Below are positions 8,382 through 16,799 of a stretch of DNA of 64,000 nt, one piece after another (position 1 is the stretch's first letter; each line of letters starts with the position of its first letter). A program made the translations under genes and the position numbers. Origin of the DNA: Acidimicrobiales bacterium (GTDB lineage Bacteria; Actinomycetota; Acidimicrobiia; Acidimicrobiales; UBA8190); NCBI GenBank assembly GCA_035531755.1, contig DATKSK010000042.1, positions 48,432 to 112,431 on the forward strand. The letters run 5' to 3'. The notes beneath the pieces were generated by a model. The model worked only from the letters and a program-made list of their open reading frames with translations. It made no database searches and was not told the DNA's origin.

Positions 8382-10216
8382 CGCCCGACGACACGGGGTC
8401 GGCCCCGATCGCGACGGGGCCTCGGCCCATGCCCGCGATGCCGGGCCACAGGGACACGCCCGCGGCGCCCTGGTGGCAGACCGACGTCCTGTACCAGGTC
8501 TATCCCCGCTCGTTCGCCGACTCGGACGCGGACGGCACGGGCGACCTGCGCGGCATCATCGACCGGCTCGACCACCTCGTGTGGTTGGGGGTGGGCGGGA
8601 TCTGGCTGAGCCCGATCACGGTCTCGCCCAACGCCGACTGGGGTTACGACGTCGCCGACTACTGCGCCGTGCTGCCCGAGCTCGGGACACTGGACACGTT
8701 CGACCTCCTCGTCACCGAAGCGGCCCGTCGAGGTGTGCGCGTCCTGATGGACCTGGTGCCCAACCACACGAGCGATGACCACCCGTGGTTCGTCGACTCC
8801 CGCTCCTCGAGGACGTCGCCGCGACGCGGGTGGTATGTCTGGGCGGACCCCAAGCCCGACGGGACGCCGCCGAACAACTGGGTGAGCAGCTTCGGGGGCC
8901 CGGCCTGGACGCTCGACGCCGTCACCGGTCAGTACTACCTGCACAACCACCTGTCCGAGCAGCCGGACCTCAACTGGTGGAACGACGACGTCCGTTCTGC
9001 TTTCGACGACGTCCTGCGGTTCTGGTTGGACCGGGGGGTCGCCGGGTTCCGCATCGACGTTTGCAACATCATCGTCAAGGACGCCCTGCTCCGGGACAAC
9101 CCACCCGCCACCGAGGACGACGACTTCGAGGCTCAGCTCTTCGGACAGCGACCCGTCTACAGTGCGAACCGCCCGGAGGTCCACGACGTCCTGCGGCGGT
9201 GGCGCCGGCTGGCCGAGTCGTACGACCCCCCGCGGGTCCTCGTCGGGGAGACGCCGGTGGAGGTCGAGGTGATGGCCGACTACTACGGCGACGGCCACGA
9301 CGAACTGCACCTGGCGTTCAACTTCCCGTTCATCACCGCACCGCTCCAGGCCGACGCCATGCGACAGATCGTCGAGCGCACGGAGGAGCGCCTGCCACCG
9401 GGTGCGTGGCCGGCGTGGACGGGGTCGAACCACGATATGTCGCGGTTGGCGTCGCGCTGGGCGGACGGCGATCCCCGCAAGGTCAGGGTGGCCCTCGTCG
9501 TGTTGCTGTGCCTGCGCGGCACGCCTGTCCTGTACCAGGGCGACGAGATCGGCCTGGGCGACGTCCCGGTGGCCCGGGACGACCTGCGCGACCCTCTGGG
9601 CGTCCGGTACTGGCCGGCCTACGCCGGGCGCGACGCCATGCGGACGCCCATGCCGTGGCGCAACATGCCCGGCGGTGGCTTCACCGAGCCGGGCACACGC
9701 CCGTGGCTGCCGCTGGGGGACGTCGCCGGGTGCAACGTGGAGGACCAGCGAGCAGACCCCGGGTCCGTGCTCACGCTGGCCCGGGACCTGATCGCCCTGC
9801 GCCGGCAGTCCGGTGCCCTGCAGACGGGTCGCTACGAAACGATCGAGGCGCCCGACGGCGTGTGGGCGTGGCGCCGGGGCGACGGCGTCGTCGTGGTGCT
9901 CAACCTCTCCGACGACGACGCCACCGTCGACGCGGTCCACGGCCGCGTGCGCATCGGCACGGACCGAGACCGCGACGGGCGGCCGGTCCGGGGCAAGCTC
10001 CGACTGCTGGGCTGGGAAGGGGTCGTCATCGAGACGGCACAGCCCGGTCGGCTTCGCCCCCGCACCACACCGACCGGCACCGGTGGCGTCGGGGCGCCCG
10101 GGCCGCCGGAGCAGGTCGGCGCGGGTCGAGTGGAACGAGGGGTACCCGTGCCCGCCACACCGGGCCGGGCCGTGTCGGCGGCGCCCCTCAGGGGACGAGG
10201 ACGACCTTCCCCGTAA
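8378..10216 (+). CDS. GH13 alpha-glucosidase / oligo-1,6-glucosidase-like enzyme
   Basis: A 612-residue GH13 protein. Starting at GTG 8378 gives a 4-base overlap with the binding protein; ATG 8429 is an alternative. The four GH13 regions are visible: DLVPNHTSDDHPWF (about 125-138), GFRIDVCN with nucleophile Asp227, VGETPVE with acid/base Glu291, and SNHD with Asp353. WWQTDVLYQVYPRSFADSD at the start and YQGDEIGLG are typical of trehalose/isomaltose/maltose glucosidases. It would hydrolyse alpha-glucosides in the cytoplasm. Its C-terminus overlaps the convergent oxidoreductase by 29 bases. The last 60 residues are low complexity and probably not part of the fold. Confidence 0.92.
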   Translation: MTPDDTGSAPIATGPRPMPAMPGHRDTPAAPWWQTDVLYQVYPRSFADSDADGTGDLRGIIDRLDHLVWLGVGGIWLSPITVSPNADWGYDVADYCAVLPELGTLDTFDLLVTEAARRGVRVLMDLVPNHTSDDHPWFVDSRSSRTSPRRGWYVWADPKPDGTPPNNWVSSFGGPAWTLDAVTGQYYLHNHLSEQPDLNWWNDDVRSAFDDVLRFWLDRGVAGFRIDVCNIIVKDALLRDNPPATEDDDFEAQLFGQRPVYSANRPEVHDVLRRWRRLAESYDPPRVLVGETPVEVEVMADYYGDGHDELHLAFNFPFITAPLQADAMRQIVERTEERLPPGAWPAWTGSNHDMSRLASRWADGDPRKVRVALVVLLCLRGTPVLYQGDEIGLGDVPVARDDLRDPLGVRYWPAYAGRDAMRTPMPWRNMPGGGFTEPGTRPWLPLGDVAGCNVEDQRADPGSVLTLARDLIALRRQSGALQTGRYETIEAPDGVWAWRRGDGVVVVLNLSDDDATVDAVHGRVRIGTDRDRDGRPVRGKLRLLGWEGVVIETAQPGRLRPRTTPTGTGGVGAPGPPEQVGAGRVERGVPVPATPGRAVSAAPLRGRGRPSP

Positions 10217-11159
10217 CGGTCCGATCGAGCAGCGAGGCCATCACCGCGGCCGCTTCGCCGAGCGGCCGTTCGACCGCCTCGACCGGGTGCAGACGGCCGT
10301 CGTCGACCATCTCGATGAGCTCGTCGAGCATCGCCCGGTTGTCGTCGGGGTGGCTCATGGCCCACGAGCCCCAGTCGACGCCGACCACGGTGCGGTTGTT
10401 CAGCAGGACGTGGTTGAGCGGGACCGAGGCGATCGGGCCGGAGGCGAACCCGATGACGCAGAACCGCCCGAACGTCCGGGTGGCGCGCAGGGCGGGCTCG
10501 CTGTGGTGCCCCCCGACCGGGTCCACGACCACGTCGGCACCGCCGCCGGTGAGTTCGCGGACGCGCGACTTCAGGTCCTCGTGCTCGTACGCCACGGTCG
10601 CCTCGGCGCCCATCTGCCGGGCAGCGTCGAGCTTGTCCTCGGTCGACGCCGCCGCCACGACGTGGGCGCCGAGGCTCACGGCGACGTCGACGGTGGCCAG
10701 ACCGATGCCGCCGCCTGCGCCCAAGACGAGCACCCACTCACCTTCGCTGACGGTCACCCGTCGCGTCAGCGTGAACCATGCCGTGCTGTAGCTCTGGATG
10801 AACGCCGCCGCCTGGCCGAAGCTGAGCGCCTGGGGCATCGAGTCGAGGGACCGGGCGGGCACCACCACCTGCTCCGCGAAGGCGCCGAAGCCGATCATGG
10901 CCATGACGCGCTCCCCCACCGACACGCGTGTCACGCCCTCGCCGACGGCGCGCACGATACCCGCGACCTCCCCGCCGGGGACGAACGGCACGGCCGGCTT
11001 CAACTGGTACCGCCCCTGGCAGATCAAACCGTCGACGTAGTTCACCCCGGCGGCCCGCACGTCCACGACGACCTGGCCCGGCCCGGGGGCCACCTCGTCG
11101 CGCTCCTCGACGACGACGTTGTCGAGGGAGCCCAGTTCCCTGCACACCACGACGCGCAC
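10188..11159 (-). CDS. NADPH:quinone oxidoreductase-like MDR dehydrogenase
   Basis: A 323-residue medium-chain dehydrogenase/reductase of the zinc-free quinone-oxidoreductase group. The GroES-like half carries RAAGVNYVDGLICQGRYQ and VPGGEVAG. The Rossmann half has VLVLGAGGGIGLATVDVA near residue 145 and VVVDPVGG. The cysteines of zinc-dependent alcohol dehydrogenases are absent. It would reduce quinones or enones with NAD(P)H. It is divergent from the TetR gene, with about 165 bases of repeat-bearing DNA between, and converges with the GH13 gene. It may belong to the TetR regulon. Confidence 0.9.
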   Translation of the reverse strand: MRVVVCRELGSLDNVVVEERDEVAPGPGQVVVDVRAAGVNYVDGLICQGRYQLKPAVPFVPGGEVAGIVRAVGEGVTRVSVGERVMAMIGFGAFAEQVVVPARSLDSMPQALSFGQAAAFIQSYSTAWFTLTRRVTVSEGEWVLVLGAGGGIGLATVDVAVSLGAHVVAAASTEDKLDAARQMGAEATVAYEHEDLKSRVRELTGGGADVVVDPVGGHHSEPALRATRTFGRFCVIGFASGPIASVPLNHVLLNNRTVVGVDWGSWAMSHPDDNRAMLDELIEMVDDGRLHPVEAVERPLGEAAAVMASLLDRTVTGKVVLVP

Positions 11160-11181
11160 GACCGGACACTAGAACACCGGT

Positions 11182-11257
11182 GCGCGCCACGACACCGTGC
11201 GCCCCACGACACCGTGCGCCCCACGACACCGTGCGCACCACGACACCGTGCGCACCA
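11182..11257. repeat. 17-bp tandem repeat, four copies
   Basis: The unit GCGCCCCACGACACCGT is present four times, with single-base differences in the first and fourth copies and a partial fifth. It fills most of the space between the divergent oxidoreductase and TetR genes. Seventeen is not a multiple of three, and no gene reads through it. It could be slippage DNA or repeated protein sites; nothing else here shows which. Confidence 0.9.
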
Positions 11258-11289
11258 CCGTCAGGGGCCCTCCGCCCGGCGGAGACTCC

Positions 11290-11306
11290 TTGCATTTACA
11301 GTGCAA
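11290..11306 (+). promoter_or_regulatory. Probable TetR operator
   Basis: TTGCATTTACAGTGCAA is an inverted repeat (TTGCA/TGCAA arms around 7 bases) ending 18 bases before the ATG of the TetR gene. Position and TetR-site-like size suggest autoregulation of the dehalogenase row. The assignment is inference from palindrome and location. Confidence 0.55.
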
Positions 11307-11324
11307 CCTTCCTAGCATCCACCC

Positions 11325-11996
11325 ATGGCGTCGGAGAGCGGGCCCACGGTGGCGACGGCGGCGAAGCCGGCGAGCGGTTCGGACGGGGCGGCAGAGGCGG
11401 CGGACGGCCGACTGGCCCGGGGCGAGCGCACCCGGCGCGCCCTGGCCGAGGCCCTGATCGGTCTGCTCGAAGAGGGCGACGCCCGGCCCACGGCTCGGCG
11501 CATCGCGGCGCGCGCCGGGGTGTCGCTGCGCCTCGTCTACCACCACTTCGAGGACGTGGAGTCCATCCTGCGCGCCGCGGTGGCGATCCAGGAACAGCGC
11601 CACTGGCGCCACATCCGGCCCGTCGAGCCCGCCCTCCCCCTGGCCGAGCGGGTCGCCGGCGTCGTCCGTCAGCGCACCGGCGTGTTCCAAGCCGTGGCGC
11701 CGGTACGCCGGGCGGCCGAAGCCATGGCGGACAGCTCCCCCACCATCGCCGGGGAGCTGGCCCGCGCCCGCTCCCGGCTGCGCGCCCAGCTCCGCGCCAC
11801 GTTCGCGCCCGAGCTCGATCGCGGCACGACGCCGTCGGCCGCGTCGCGCCTCGACGTGCTGGAGGTTGCGACCTCGTGGGAGACATGGGAGCAGCTCCAG
11901 CGCATGGGTCGGGGGGCGGCCGCCTGCCGGCGGACGATGGAACTGCTCGCCACGGCCGCCGTCGGCGGACCGACCGGTACCGGAGGTAGGACATGA
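11325..11996 (+). CDS. TetR/AcrR family regulator
   Basis: A 223-residue regulator. The N-terminal TetR domain runs from RTRRALAEALIGLLEEGDARP through ARRIAARAGVSLRLVYHHFEDVESIL (about 45-90), a canonical helix-turn-helix with the YHHF turn. The C-terminal half is a variable helical ligand domain. Its stop overlaps the dehalogenase ATG by four bases, so they are co-translated. A palindrome sits just upstream. It likely represses the dehalogenase-sulfatase genes, and perhaps the divergent oxidoreductase, until a hydrophobic or halogenated inducer binds. The inducer is unknown. Confidence 0.92.
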   Translation: MASESGPTVATAAKPASGSDGAAEAADGRLARGERTRRALAEALIGLLEEGDARPTARRIAARAGVSLRLVYHHFEDVESILRAAVAIQEQRHWRHIRPVEPALPLAERVAGVVRQRTGVFQAVAPVRRAAEAMADSSPTIAGELARARSRLRAQLRATFAPELDRGTTPSAASRLDVLEVATSWETWEQLQRMGRGAAACRRTMELLATAAVGGPTGTGGRT

Positions 11997-12913
11997 AGGT
12001 ACTGCGCACACCCGACGAACGGTTCGAGGGCCTGCCGGGCTACGGATTCGCCCCGCACTACGTCGAGGTGGCGTCGGGCGACGGACAGGGCCGGCTGCGC
12101 GTGCACTACGTCGACGAGGGCCCCTCCGCCGGCGCGGAGACGATCCTCCTGCTCCACGGCGAGCCGTCGTGGAGCTACCTCTACCGCAGGATGGTGGCGC
12201 CGCTCACGGGTGCCGGCTTCCGCGTGATCGCGCCGGACCTGGTGGGCTTCGGCCGCTCCGACAAGCCGGCCAGCCGCACCGACTACACCTACGCGCGGCA
12301 TGTCGAGTGGATGCGCGCCGCGCTGTTCGACGAGGTGGGGCTGACGGGGTTGACGCTCGTGGGCCAGGACTGGGGCGGCCTCATCGGCCTGCGGCTCGTC
12401 GCCGAGCATCCCGACCGCTTCCGCCGGGTGGTGGCGGCCAACACCGGCCTGCCCACGGGCGACACGGACATGGGCGAGGCCTTCATGGCCTGGCAGAAGT
12501 TCTCCCAGGAGGTGCCGGAGCTCCCCGTGGGCCGCATCGTGCGCGGCGGGTGCGTCACCGACGTGGCGCCCGCGGTGGTCGCCGCCTACGACGCCCCGTT
12601 CCCCGACGAGTCGTTCAAGGAGGGGGCCCGCCAGTTCCCCGTGCTCGTGCCCACCCGTCCCGACGACCCCGCCGCCGAGGCCAACCGCCGCGCCTGGGAG
12701 GTGCTGCGCCGGTTCGACAAGCCCTTCCTGTGCGCGTTCAGCGATCGCGACCCCATCACCCACGGCGCCGATCGGCTGTTCCTCGACCAGGTCCCCGGGG
12801 CCGCCGGGAGGGACCACACCACCATCGCCGGCGGGGGCCACTTCCTCCAGGAGGACAAGGGGGAGGACCTCGCCCGCACCGTCGTCGCCTTCGTCGCGGC
12901 GACCACGGCCTGA
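11993..12913 (+). CDS. Haloalkane dehalogenase (alpha/beta hydrolase, HLD-I-like)
   Basis: A 306-residue alpha/beta hydrolase that replaces halogen by hydroxyl. LLHGEPSWSYLYRRM gives the HGEP oxyanion region. The nucleophile is Asp126 in VGQDWGG, with Trp127 as first halide-holding residue, and a second tryptophan appears in the cap (MAWQKFSQ, Trp167). The acid is probably Asp253 in SDRDPIT and the base is His283 in GGGHFLQED. This arrangement matches haloalkane dehalogenase subfamily I rather than esterases or epoxide hydrolases. It is coupled to the TetR gene. Natural substrate unknown. Confidence 0.88.
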   Translation: MKVLRTPDERFEGLPGYGFAPHYVEVASGDGQGRLRVHYVDEGPSAGAETILLLHGEPSWSYLYRRMVAPLTGAGFRVIAPDLVGFGRSDKPASRTDYTYARHVEWMRAALFDEVGLTGLTLVGQDWGGLIGLRLVAEHPDRFRRVVAANTGLPTGDTDMGEAFMAWQKFSQEVPELPVGRIVRGGCVTDVAPAVVAAYDAPFPDESFKEGARQFPVLVPTRPDDPAAEANRRAWEVLRRFDKPFLCAFSDRDPITHGADRLFLDQVPGAAGRDHTTIAGGGHFLQEDKGEDLARTVVAFVAATTA

Positions 12914-12916
12914 CCC

Positions 12917-12980
12917 GCACCGTCCGACCGCCGCACCGTCCGACCGCCGCACCGTCCGACCGCCTCACCGTCCGACCGAA
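12917..12980. repeat. 16-bp tandem repeat, four copies
   Basis: GCACCGTCCGACCGCC is repeated three times exactly, then once with changes at the ends. It fills the whole gap between the dehalogenase stop and the sulfatase, ending nine bases before its ATG. It displaces any spacer but leaves the sulfatase ribosome site CGGAG intact. Confidence 0.9.
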
Positions 12981-12989
12981 CGGAGCACC

Positions 12990-14522
12990 ATGGGCCGCAA
13001 GATCCTCTTCGTCACCACCGACCAGCAGCGCTACGACGCGCTCGGGTGCACGGGCAACACCATCGCCCGCACCCCGGTCGTCGACGCGTTGGCAGCGGCC
13101 GGCGTCGTCTACCACCGCGCCCACAACCAGAACACGGTGTGCACGCCGGCGCGCTCGACCATGATCACCGGCCAGTACGTGCGCACCCACGGCGTGGTCT
13201 CCAACGGGATCCCCCTTCCCACCGACGCGCCCTCGGTGGCGGCGCACCTGCACGACACCGTGGGCTACCGCACGGCCCTGATCGGCAAGGCCCACTTCCA
13301 GCCGGCGTTCGACCCCGACGGCAAGTGGACGGAGAACTGCCTGGCCGGCGACCGCTCGACCGGGCCCTACCGCGGCTTCGACCACGTCGAGCTGGCCATG
13401 CACGGCTACCTGCGGCGCTGGCACTACGACAAATGGCTCGAGGCGAACGGCGCCGAGTGGCTCGACGCCTACTACCCCCTCATCAACTTCGCCAGCATGG
13501 GCCTCAACGACGAGGGCGGCGGCGACACCGACGCGCCGGAGGTGAAGCACAACCCGATGCCGCGCGGCATGTACCACACCGACTGGGTCGCCAACCGGGC
13601 CATCGCCTGGCTCGACTCGCTGCCGGCGGACGAGGACTGGTTCTGCTGGATGAGCTTCCCCGACCCCCACCACCCGTGGGACCCCCCGGTCGACGAGGTG
13701 CGCCGCCGCATCGACTGGCGCCAGCTCGACCTGCCCCCGGGGCACCCGGGCTCGATCGACAAGGCGGTCGAGATCCTGGCCCAGAAGCCCCATCACTGGC
13801 TCGACTGGTACGAGGGGCGGTTCCAGAACATGGAGGGCGGGCCCATGCGCTTCGTGCCCGGCACCATGTCGCACGACCAGGTGCGCGAGGTGAGCGCCCT
13901 CATCCACGTGGAGAACGAGCTGATCGACGAGGCCCTGGGCCGCGTGATGGCTCGCATCGAGGAGCGCGGCTGGGGGCCCGACACCGACGTCGTGTTCACC
14001 ACCGACCACGGCGAGCTCCAGGGAGACTTCGGGCTGCTGTTCAAGGGCCCGTACCACGTCGACGCGCTGATGCGCGTGCCCCTGGTGTGGCGCCCGGCCC
14101 CGAGCGCGGGCGTCACCCCTGCCGAGGTGCACGAGCCCGTGGGCCACGTCGACCTCGTCCCGACCTTCTGCGACATCGCGGGGGCGGCGGTGCCCGACTG
14201 GGCGCAGGGCCGGATGCTGCCGGTGGCGCCGGGCTCGGACCGCCACTGGGCCATCACCGAGTGGGACAGCCAGTTCGCCCATATCGGCATGCACCTGCGG
14301 TCGATCTACCGCGACGGTTGGCTGTGCACCGCGTACGAGCCCGGCCCCCTCTACCAGGGGACCGAGGGCGAGCTCTACGACATGGCGGAGGACCCCATGC
14401 AGTGGCGCAACCTGTGGGACGACCCCGCCTATCGGGCCCGGCGCGACGAGCTGGTCACCGATCTCTACGACAACCTGCCCGAGCAGCGCCAGCCGCCGCT
14501 CGCCGTGGAGGCCCCGGTCTGA
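12990..14522 (+). CDS. Type I sulfatase family hydrolase (formylglycine-dependent)
   Basis: A 510-residue sulfatase-fold enzyme. ILFVTTDQQRYDALGC holds the first metal ligands (Asp11, Gln12). CTPARSTMITGQY at residue 51 is the Cys-x-Pro-x-Arg motif whose cysteine is converted to formylglycine. VFTTDHGELQGD near residue 330 gives the second Asp-His metal pair. It would cleave sulfate esters, or phosphonates in some relatives. No signal peptide is seen, so it is cytoplasmic. The enzyme that makes formylglycine is not in this window. It follows the dehalogenase on the same strand, suggesting one catabolic operon. Confidence 0.9.
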   Translation: MGRKILFVTTDQQRYDALGCTGNTIARTPVVDALAAAGVVYHRAHNQNTVCTPARSTMITGQYVRTHGVVSNGIPLPTDAPSVAAHLHDTVGYRTALIGKAHFQPAFDPDGKWTENCLAGDRSTGPYRGFDHVELAMHGYLRRWHYDKWLEANGAEWLDAYYPLINFASMGLNDEGGGDTDAPEVKHNPMPRGMYHTDWVANRAIAWLDSLPADEDWFCWMSFPDPHHPWDPPVDEVRRRIDWRQLDLPPGHPGSIDKAVEILAQKPHHWLDWYEGRFQNMEGGPMRFVPGTMSHDQVREVSALIHVENELIDEALGRVMARIEERGWGPDTDVVFTTDHGELQGDFGLLFKGPYHVDALMRVPLVWRPAPSAGVTPAEVHEPVGHVDLVPTFCDIAGAAVPDWAQGRMLPVAPGSDRHWAITEWDSQFAHIGMHLRSIYRDGWLCTAYEPGPLYQGTEGELYDMAEDPMQWRNLWDDPAYRARRDELVTDLYDNLPEQRQPPLAVEAPV

Positions 14523-14540
14523 CCGGGGTCGTCGCGCCGG

Positions 14541-15137
14541 TCAGGGCGCGGGGGCGGGAACCGTCTCGTTGTAGCGCTGCAGCACGGGGCCGTCGACCCC
14601 CCAGGCGATCCGGGTGATCGACGCCGTCGCCAGGTAGAGCCGCCATGCCACGGCGTCCCCGGTACCGAGGGCCCACGCCACGGCCGCCTTGATGGGCGAC
14701 ACGTGGCTCACGACGACGACGTCGGTGTCGGCCCGCGCCCCCGCACCGGGGCGGGCGAACAGCTCGTCGCACGCGTCGCGTACACGAACGCCCACCTCGG
14801 CCAGCGACTCGCCGCCGGGCGGCCGGTACCCGGGGTCGCCGCGCCAGCGCGCCCAGACCTCGGCCGGGACGGACCCGAGCGCCTGTCCCTCGAACTCGCC
14901 GTAGTCCACCTCGACCCAGCGCTCGTCGACTTCGGCGGGCACGTCGAGTCCCAGCGCGCCGGCGGTGTCGACGGCCCGTCCCAGGGGGCTCGTCACCAGC
15001 CTGCCGACGGCGCCGACGGCGCCCCCGAGGGCAGCGGCCTGCGCCCGGCCGCGGTCGGTCAGCGGAGAGTCGGTCCGGCCGAGCAGGAGGCCGGCGGCGT
15101 TCCCCGCCGCTTCGCCATGACGCACGAGGACCAGCAC
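14541..15137 (-). CDS. Histidine phosphatase family protein
   Basis: A 198-residue phosphatase. VLVRHGEAAGN at residue 3 carries the catalytic RHG histidine, GRTDSPLTDRGRAQA follows, and the second histidine is in VVVVSHVSPIKAA. The size fits the CobC/acid-phosphatase group. In mycobacteria and streptomycetes a zinc-ribbon gene like the next one (Rv2229c type) precedes a bifunctional RNase H/phosphatase (Rv2228c); here only the phosphatase half exists. It is 7 bases from the zinc-ribbon gene and surely co-transcribed. Substrate unknown. Confidence 0.88.
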   Translation of the reverse strand: MLVLVRHGEAAGNAAGLLLGRTDSPLTDRGRAQAAALGGAVGAVGRLVTSPLGRAVDTAGALGLDVPAEVDERWVEVDYGEFEGQALGSVPAEVWARWRGDPGYRPPGGESLAEVGVRVRDACDELFARPGAGARADTDVVVVSHVSPIKAAVAWALGTGDAVAWRLYLATASITRIAWGVDGPVLQRYNETVPAPAP

Positions 15138-15144
15138 GGCGACC

Positions 15145-15909
15145 TCAGCGGACCAGGATGCGGCCGCACTGATCGCACGTGACGACGGCGTCGGGCGGTG
15201 CCCGGCGGATGCGATCGATCTCCATGGCGGGGAGCGCCAGGTGACAGCCGCCGCACGAGCCGCCCACCAGCCGGGCCGCCCCCGTGCCGCCGAGCCGGGT
15301 GCGCAGCTGCTCGTAGCGGGCGAGGAGGTCGTCGCCTACGCCCGCCGCCGTCGTGGCGCGCACCTGCGCCTCCCCGGCGATCTCCTCGTCGAGCGCGGCC
15401 TCTGCGACGCCGATGGCGGCCCGGAGACGGCCGGCGTCGTCCTCGAGCGCGCCGCGCGCCACGTCGCCCTCCTGGAGCTCGCCGTCGAACGGCTCGAGCG
15501 CCTCCATGATCTCGAGCTCCCGGTCCTCGAGCTCGGCGATATGGCGCGCCAGGTGCTTGACCTCCTCGCTCATGGCCTGCAACTCGCGGGCCGCGGCCAC
15601 TTGGCCCCCGTACAGGCGCTTCTCGAGGGCCTCCCGGCGGGTGCGCGACGCCTCGATCTGCTGTTCCAGGGCGGCCTGCTTGGCACCGAGCCCGTCACGG
15701 TGCACGCGCACCTCCTTGGTGCGCGCCTCCAGGGCACCGAGCTTGGCGTCCACCTCGGACAGCGCGGTTCGCTCGGGCAGGGCGGCGCGCCGGTGACGGA
15801 GCTGGTCGAGGACCGTGTCGTGGTGCTGGACCTCGAGTAGTCGCTGGAGTGGAGTCGCCGGCGCGGCGGCCTCGTCAGCCGCCTCGGGGTTGCCGTCCGC
15901 CGTCGTCAT
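15145..15909 (-). CDS. Coiled-coil C4 zinc-ribbon protein (DUF164-like)
   Basis: A 254-residue protein. A long helical coiled coil runs from about residue 20 to 175, rich in Glu, Arg and Leu heptads such as LGALEARTKEVRVHRDGL. A C-terminal zinc ribbon follows with CGGCHLALP and CDQCGRILVR, giving CxxC...CxxC. This is the widespread actinobacterial DUF164/zf-RING_7 family. The function is not established; nucleic-acid or ribosome-related roles have been suggested for the group. It sits between a NUDIX gene and a histidine phosphatase on the same strand with very short gaps. Confidence 0.88.
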   Translation of the reverse strand: MTTADGNPEAADEAAAPATPLQRLLEVQHHDTVLDQLRHRRAALPERTALSEVDAKLGALEARTKEVRVHRDGLGAKQAALEQQIEASRTRREALEKRLYGGQVAAARELQAMSEEVKHLARHIAELEDRELEIMEALEPFDGELQEGDVARGALEDDAGRLRAAIGVAEAALDEEIAGEAQVRATTAAGVGDDLLARYEQLRTRLGGTGAARLVGGSCGGCHLALPAMEIDRIRRAPPDAVVTCDQCGRILVR

Positions 15910-15925
15910 ACGCCGCCCGTCGTCG

Positions 15926-16666
15926 TCATCTGCCGCCTGTCTCCTCGTGTCGACCCGTGTCGACTGTTGCGTGGTCGTCGCTCACCATTCTGCCGGGAAC
16001 GGGGGTGGTCCCGACCGCGCCGGCGCCGGAAGGCGAGCGGCCGTCGTCACCGGGACCCCGGTGCGGCTCCCCCACGGCGGCGTCCCGGGGGCGCAACTCG
16101 GGTTGGCGCCGTGCGGCACGCAGCGCGCCCGCCAGGGCCTCGTCCGCCACCCCGGCCGCCTCGTCCCATGCGAACCACCGGGCCTCCGGGCTCTCGCCGG
16201 GCGGCGGCGCAGGGTCCCGGTCCGGTGCGAGCAGGAGGTAACGCAGGTCGAAGTGGGTGTGGCCCTTGGCGGCCCGGTGCACGTCCACGTGGATGAGCCG
16301 CGGGCCGCCGGCGGGGTGGGCCAGCACCAGGCCCGTCTCCTCCTGCGACTCGCGCAGGGCGGCCTCCCAGGGCGCCTCGCCGACGTCTATGTGACCGCCG
16401 GGCTGCAGCCACCGGTGCAACCGCTTGTGCATGTGCAGGACCGTCCCCCTGGGACCCACGACCACGGCCGAGCCGGTCAGGTGCTCTGGGGCGGCATGCT
16501 CGTCGAAAGGCCGCTCAAGGATCCCGAGGGCGGCCGCCACCTGCCCGATCGCCTCGGCCTCCCGCTCGTCGGCGGGCCGATGCGCGTCGACCGTGGCCCG
16601 GACCGCGTCGACGAGGTCCGGGGTGGAGCCGCAGCCATCGACCGGCCGCCCGGCGCCTCGCGACAC
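15926..16666 (-). CDS. NUDIX hydrolase
   Basis: A 246-residue protein with the NUDIX box G-x5-E-x7-REUxEExGU visible as GHIDVGEAPWEAALRESQEE followed by TGL, near residue 92. It would hydrolyse a nucleoside diphosphate linked to another group, with Mg2+. The N-terminal 60 residues contain a helical segment (REAEAIGQVAAALGILERPF) seen in NUDIX proteins next to DUF164 genes. The last 50 residues are disordered and Arg/Gly/Pro-rich. GTG 16666 is the start. It heads a three-gene row with the zinc-ribbon and phosphatase genes. Exact substrate unknown. Confidence 0.88.
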   Translation of the reverse strand: MSRGAGRPVDGCGSTPDLVDAVRATVDAHRPADEREAEAIGQVAAALGILERPFDEHAAPEHLTGSAVVVGPRGTVLHMHKRLHRWLQPGGHIDVGEAPWEAALRESQEETGLVLAHPAGGPRLIHVDVHRAAKGHTHFDLRYLLLAPDRDPAPPPGESPEARWFAWDEAAGVADEALAGALRAARRQPELRPRDAAVGEPHRGPGDDGRSPSGAGAVGTTPVPGRMVSDDHATVDTGRHEETGGR

Positions 16667-16799
16667 GTCCCATCCCTAGCACACGCCGCCAGCGGCGGCC
16701 GGTGGTGGCTCACCCGGCACGGCCGGCCGGTTGGTGGTACGGACCAGGAAGTGACCAAGGTGACTACACCTCGGGCCGACGAGGCCGCATGATGAGACG

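Noticed and set aside
11182..11257. 17-bp repeats considered as a CRISPR array
   Set aside because: The units are contiguous with no unique spacers, shorter than CRISPR repeats, and no cas genes are near. The same applies to the 16-bp and 8-bp arrays.
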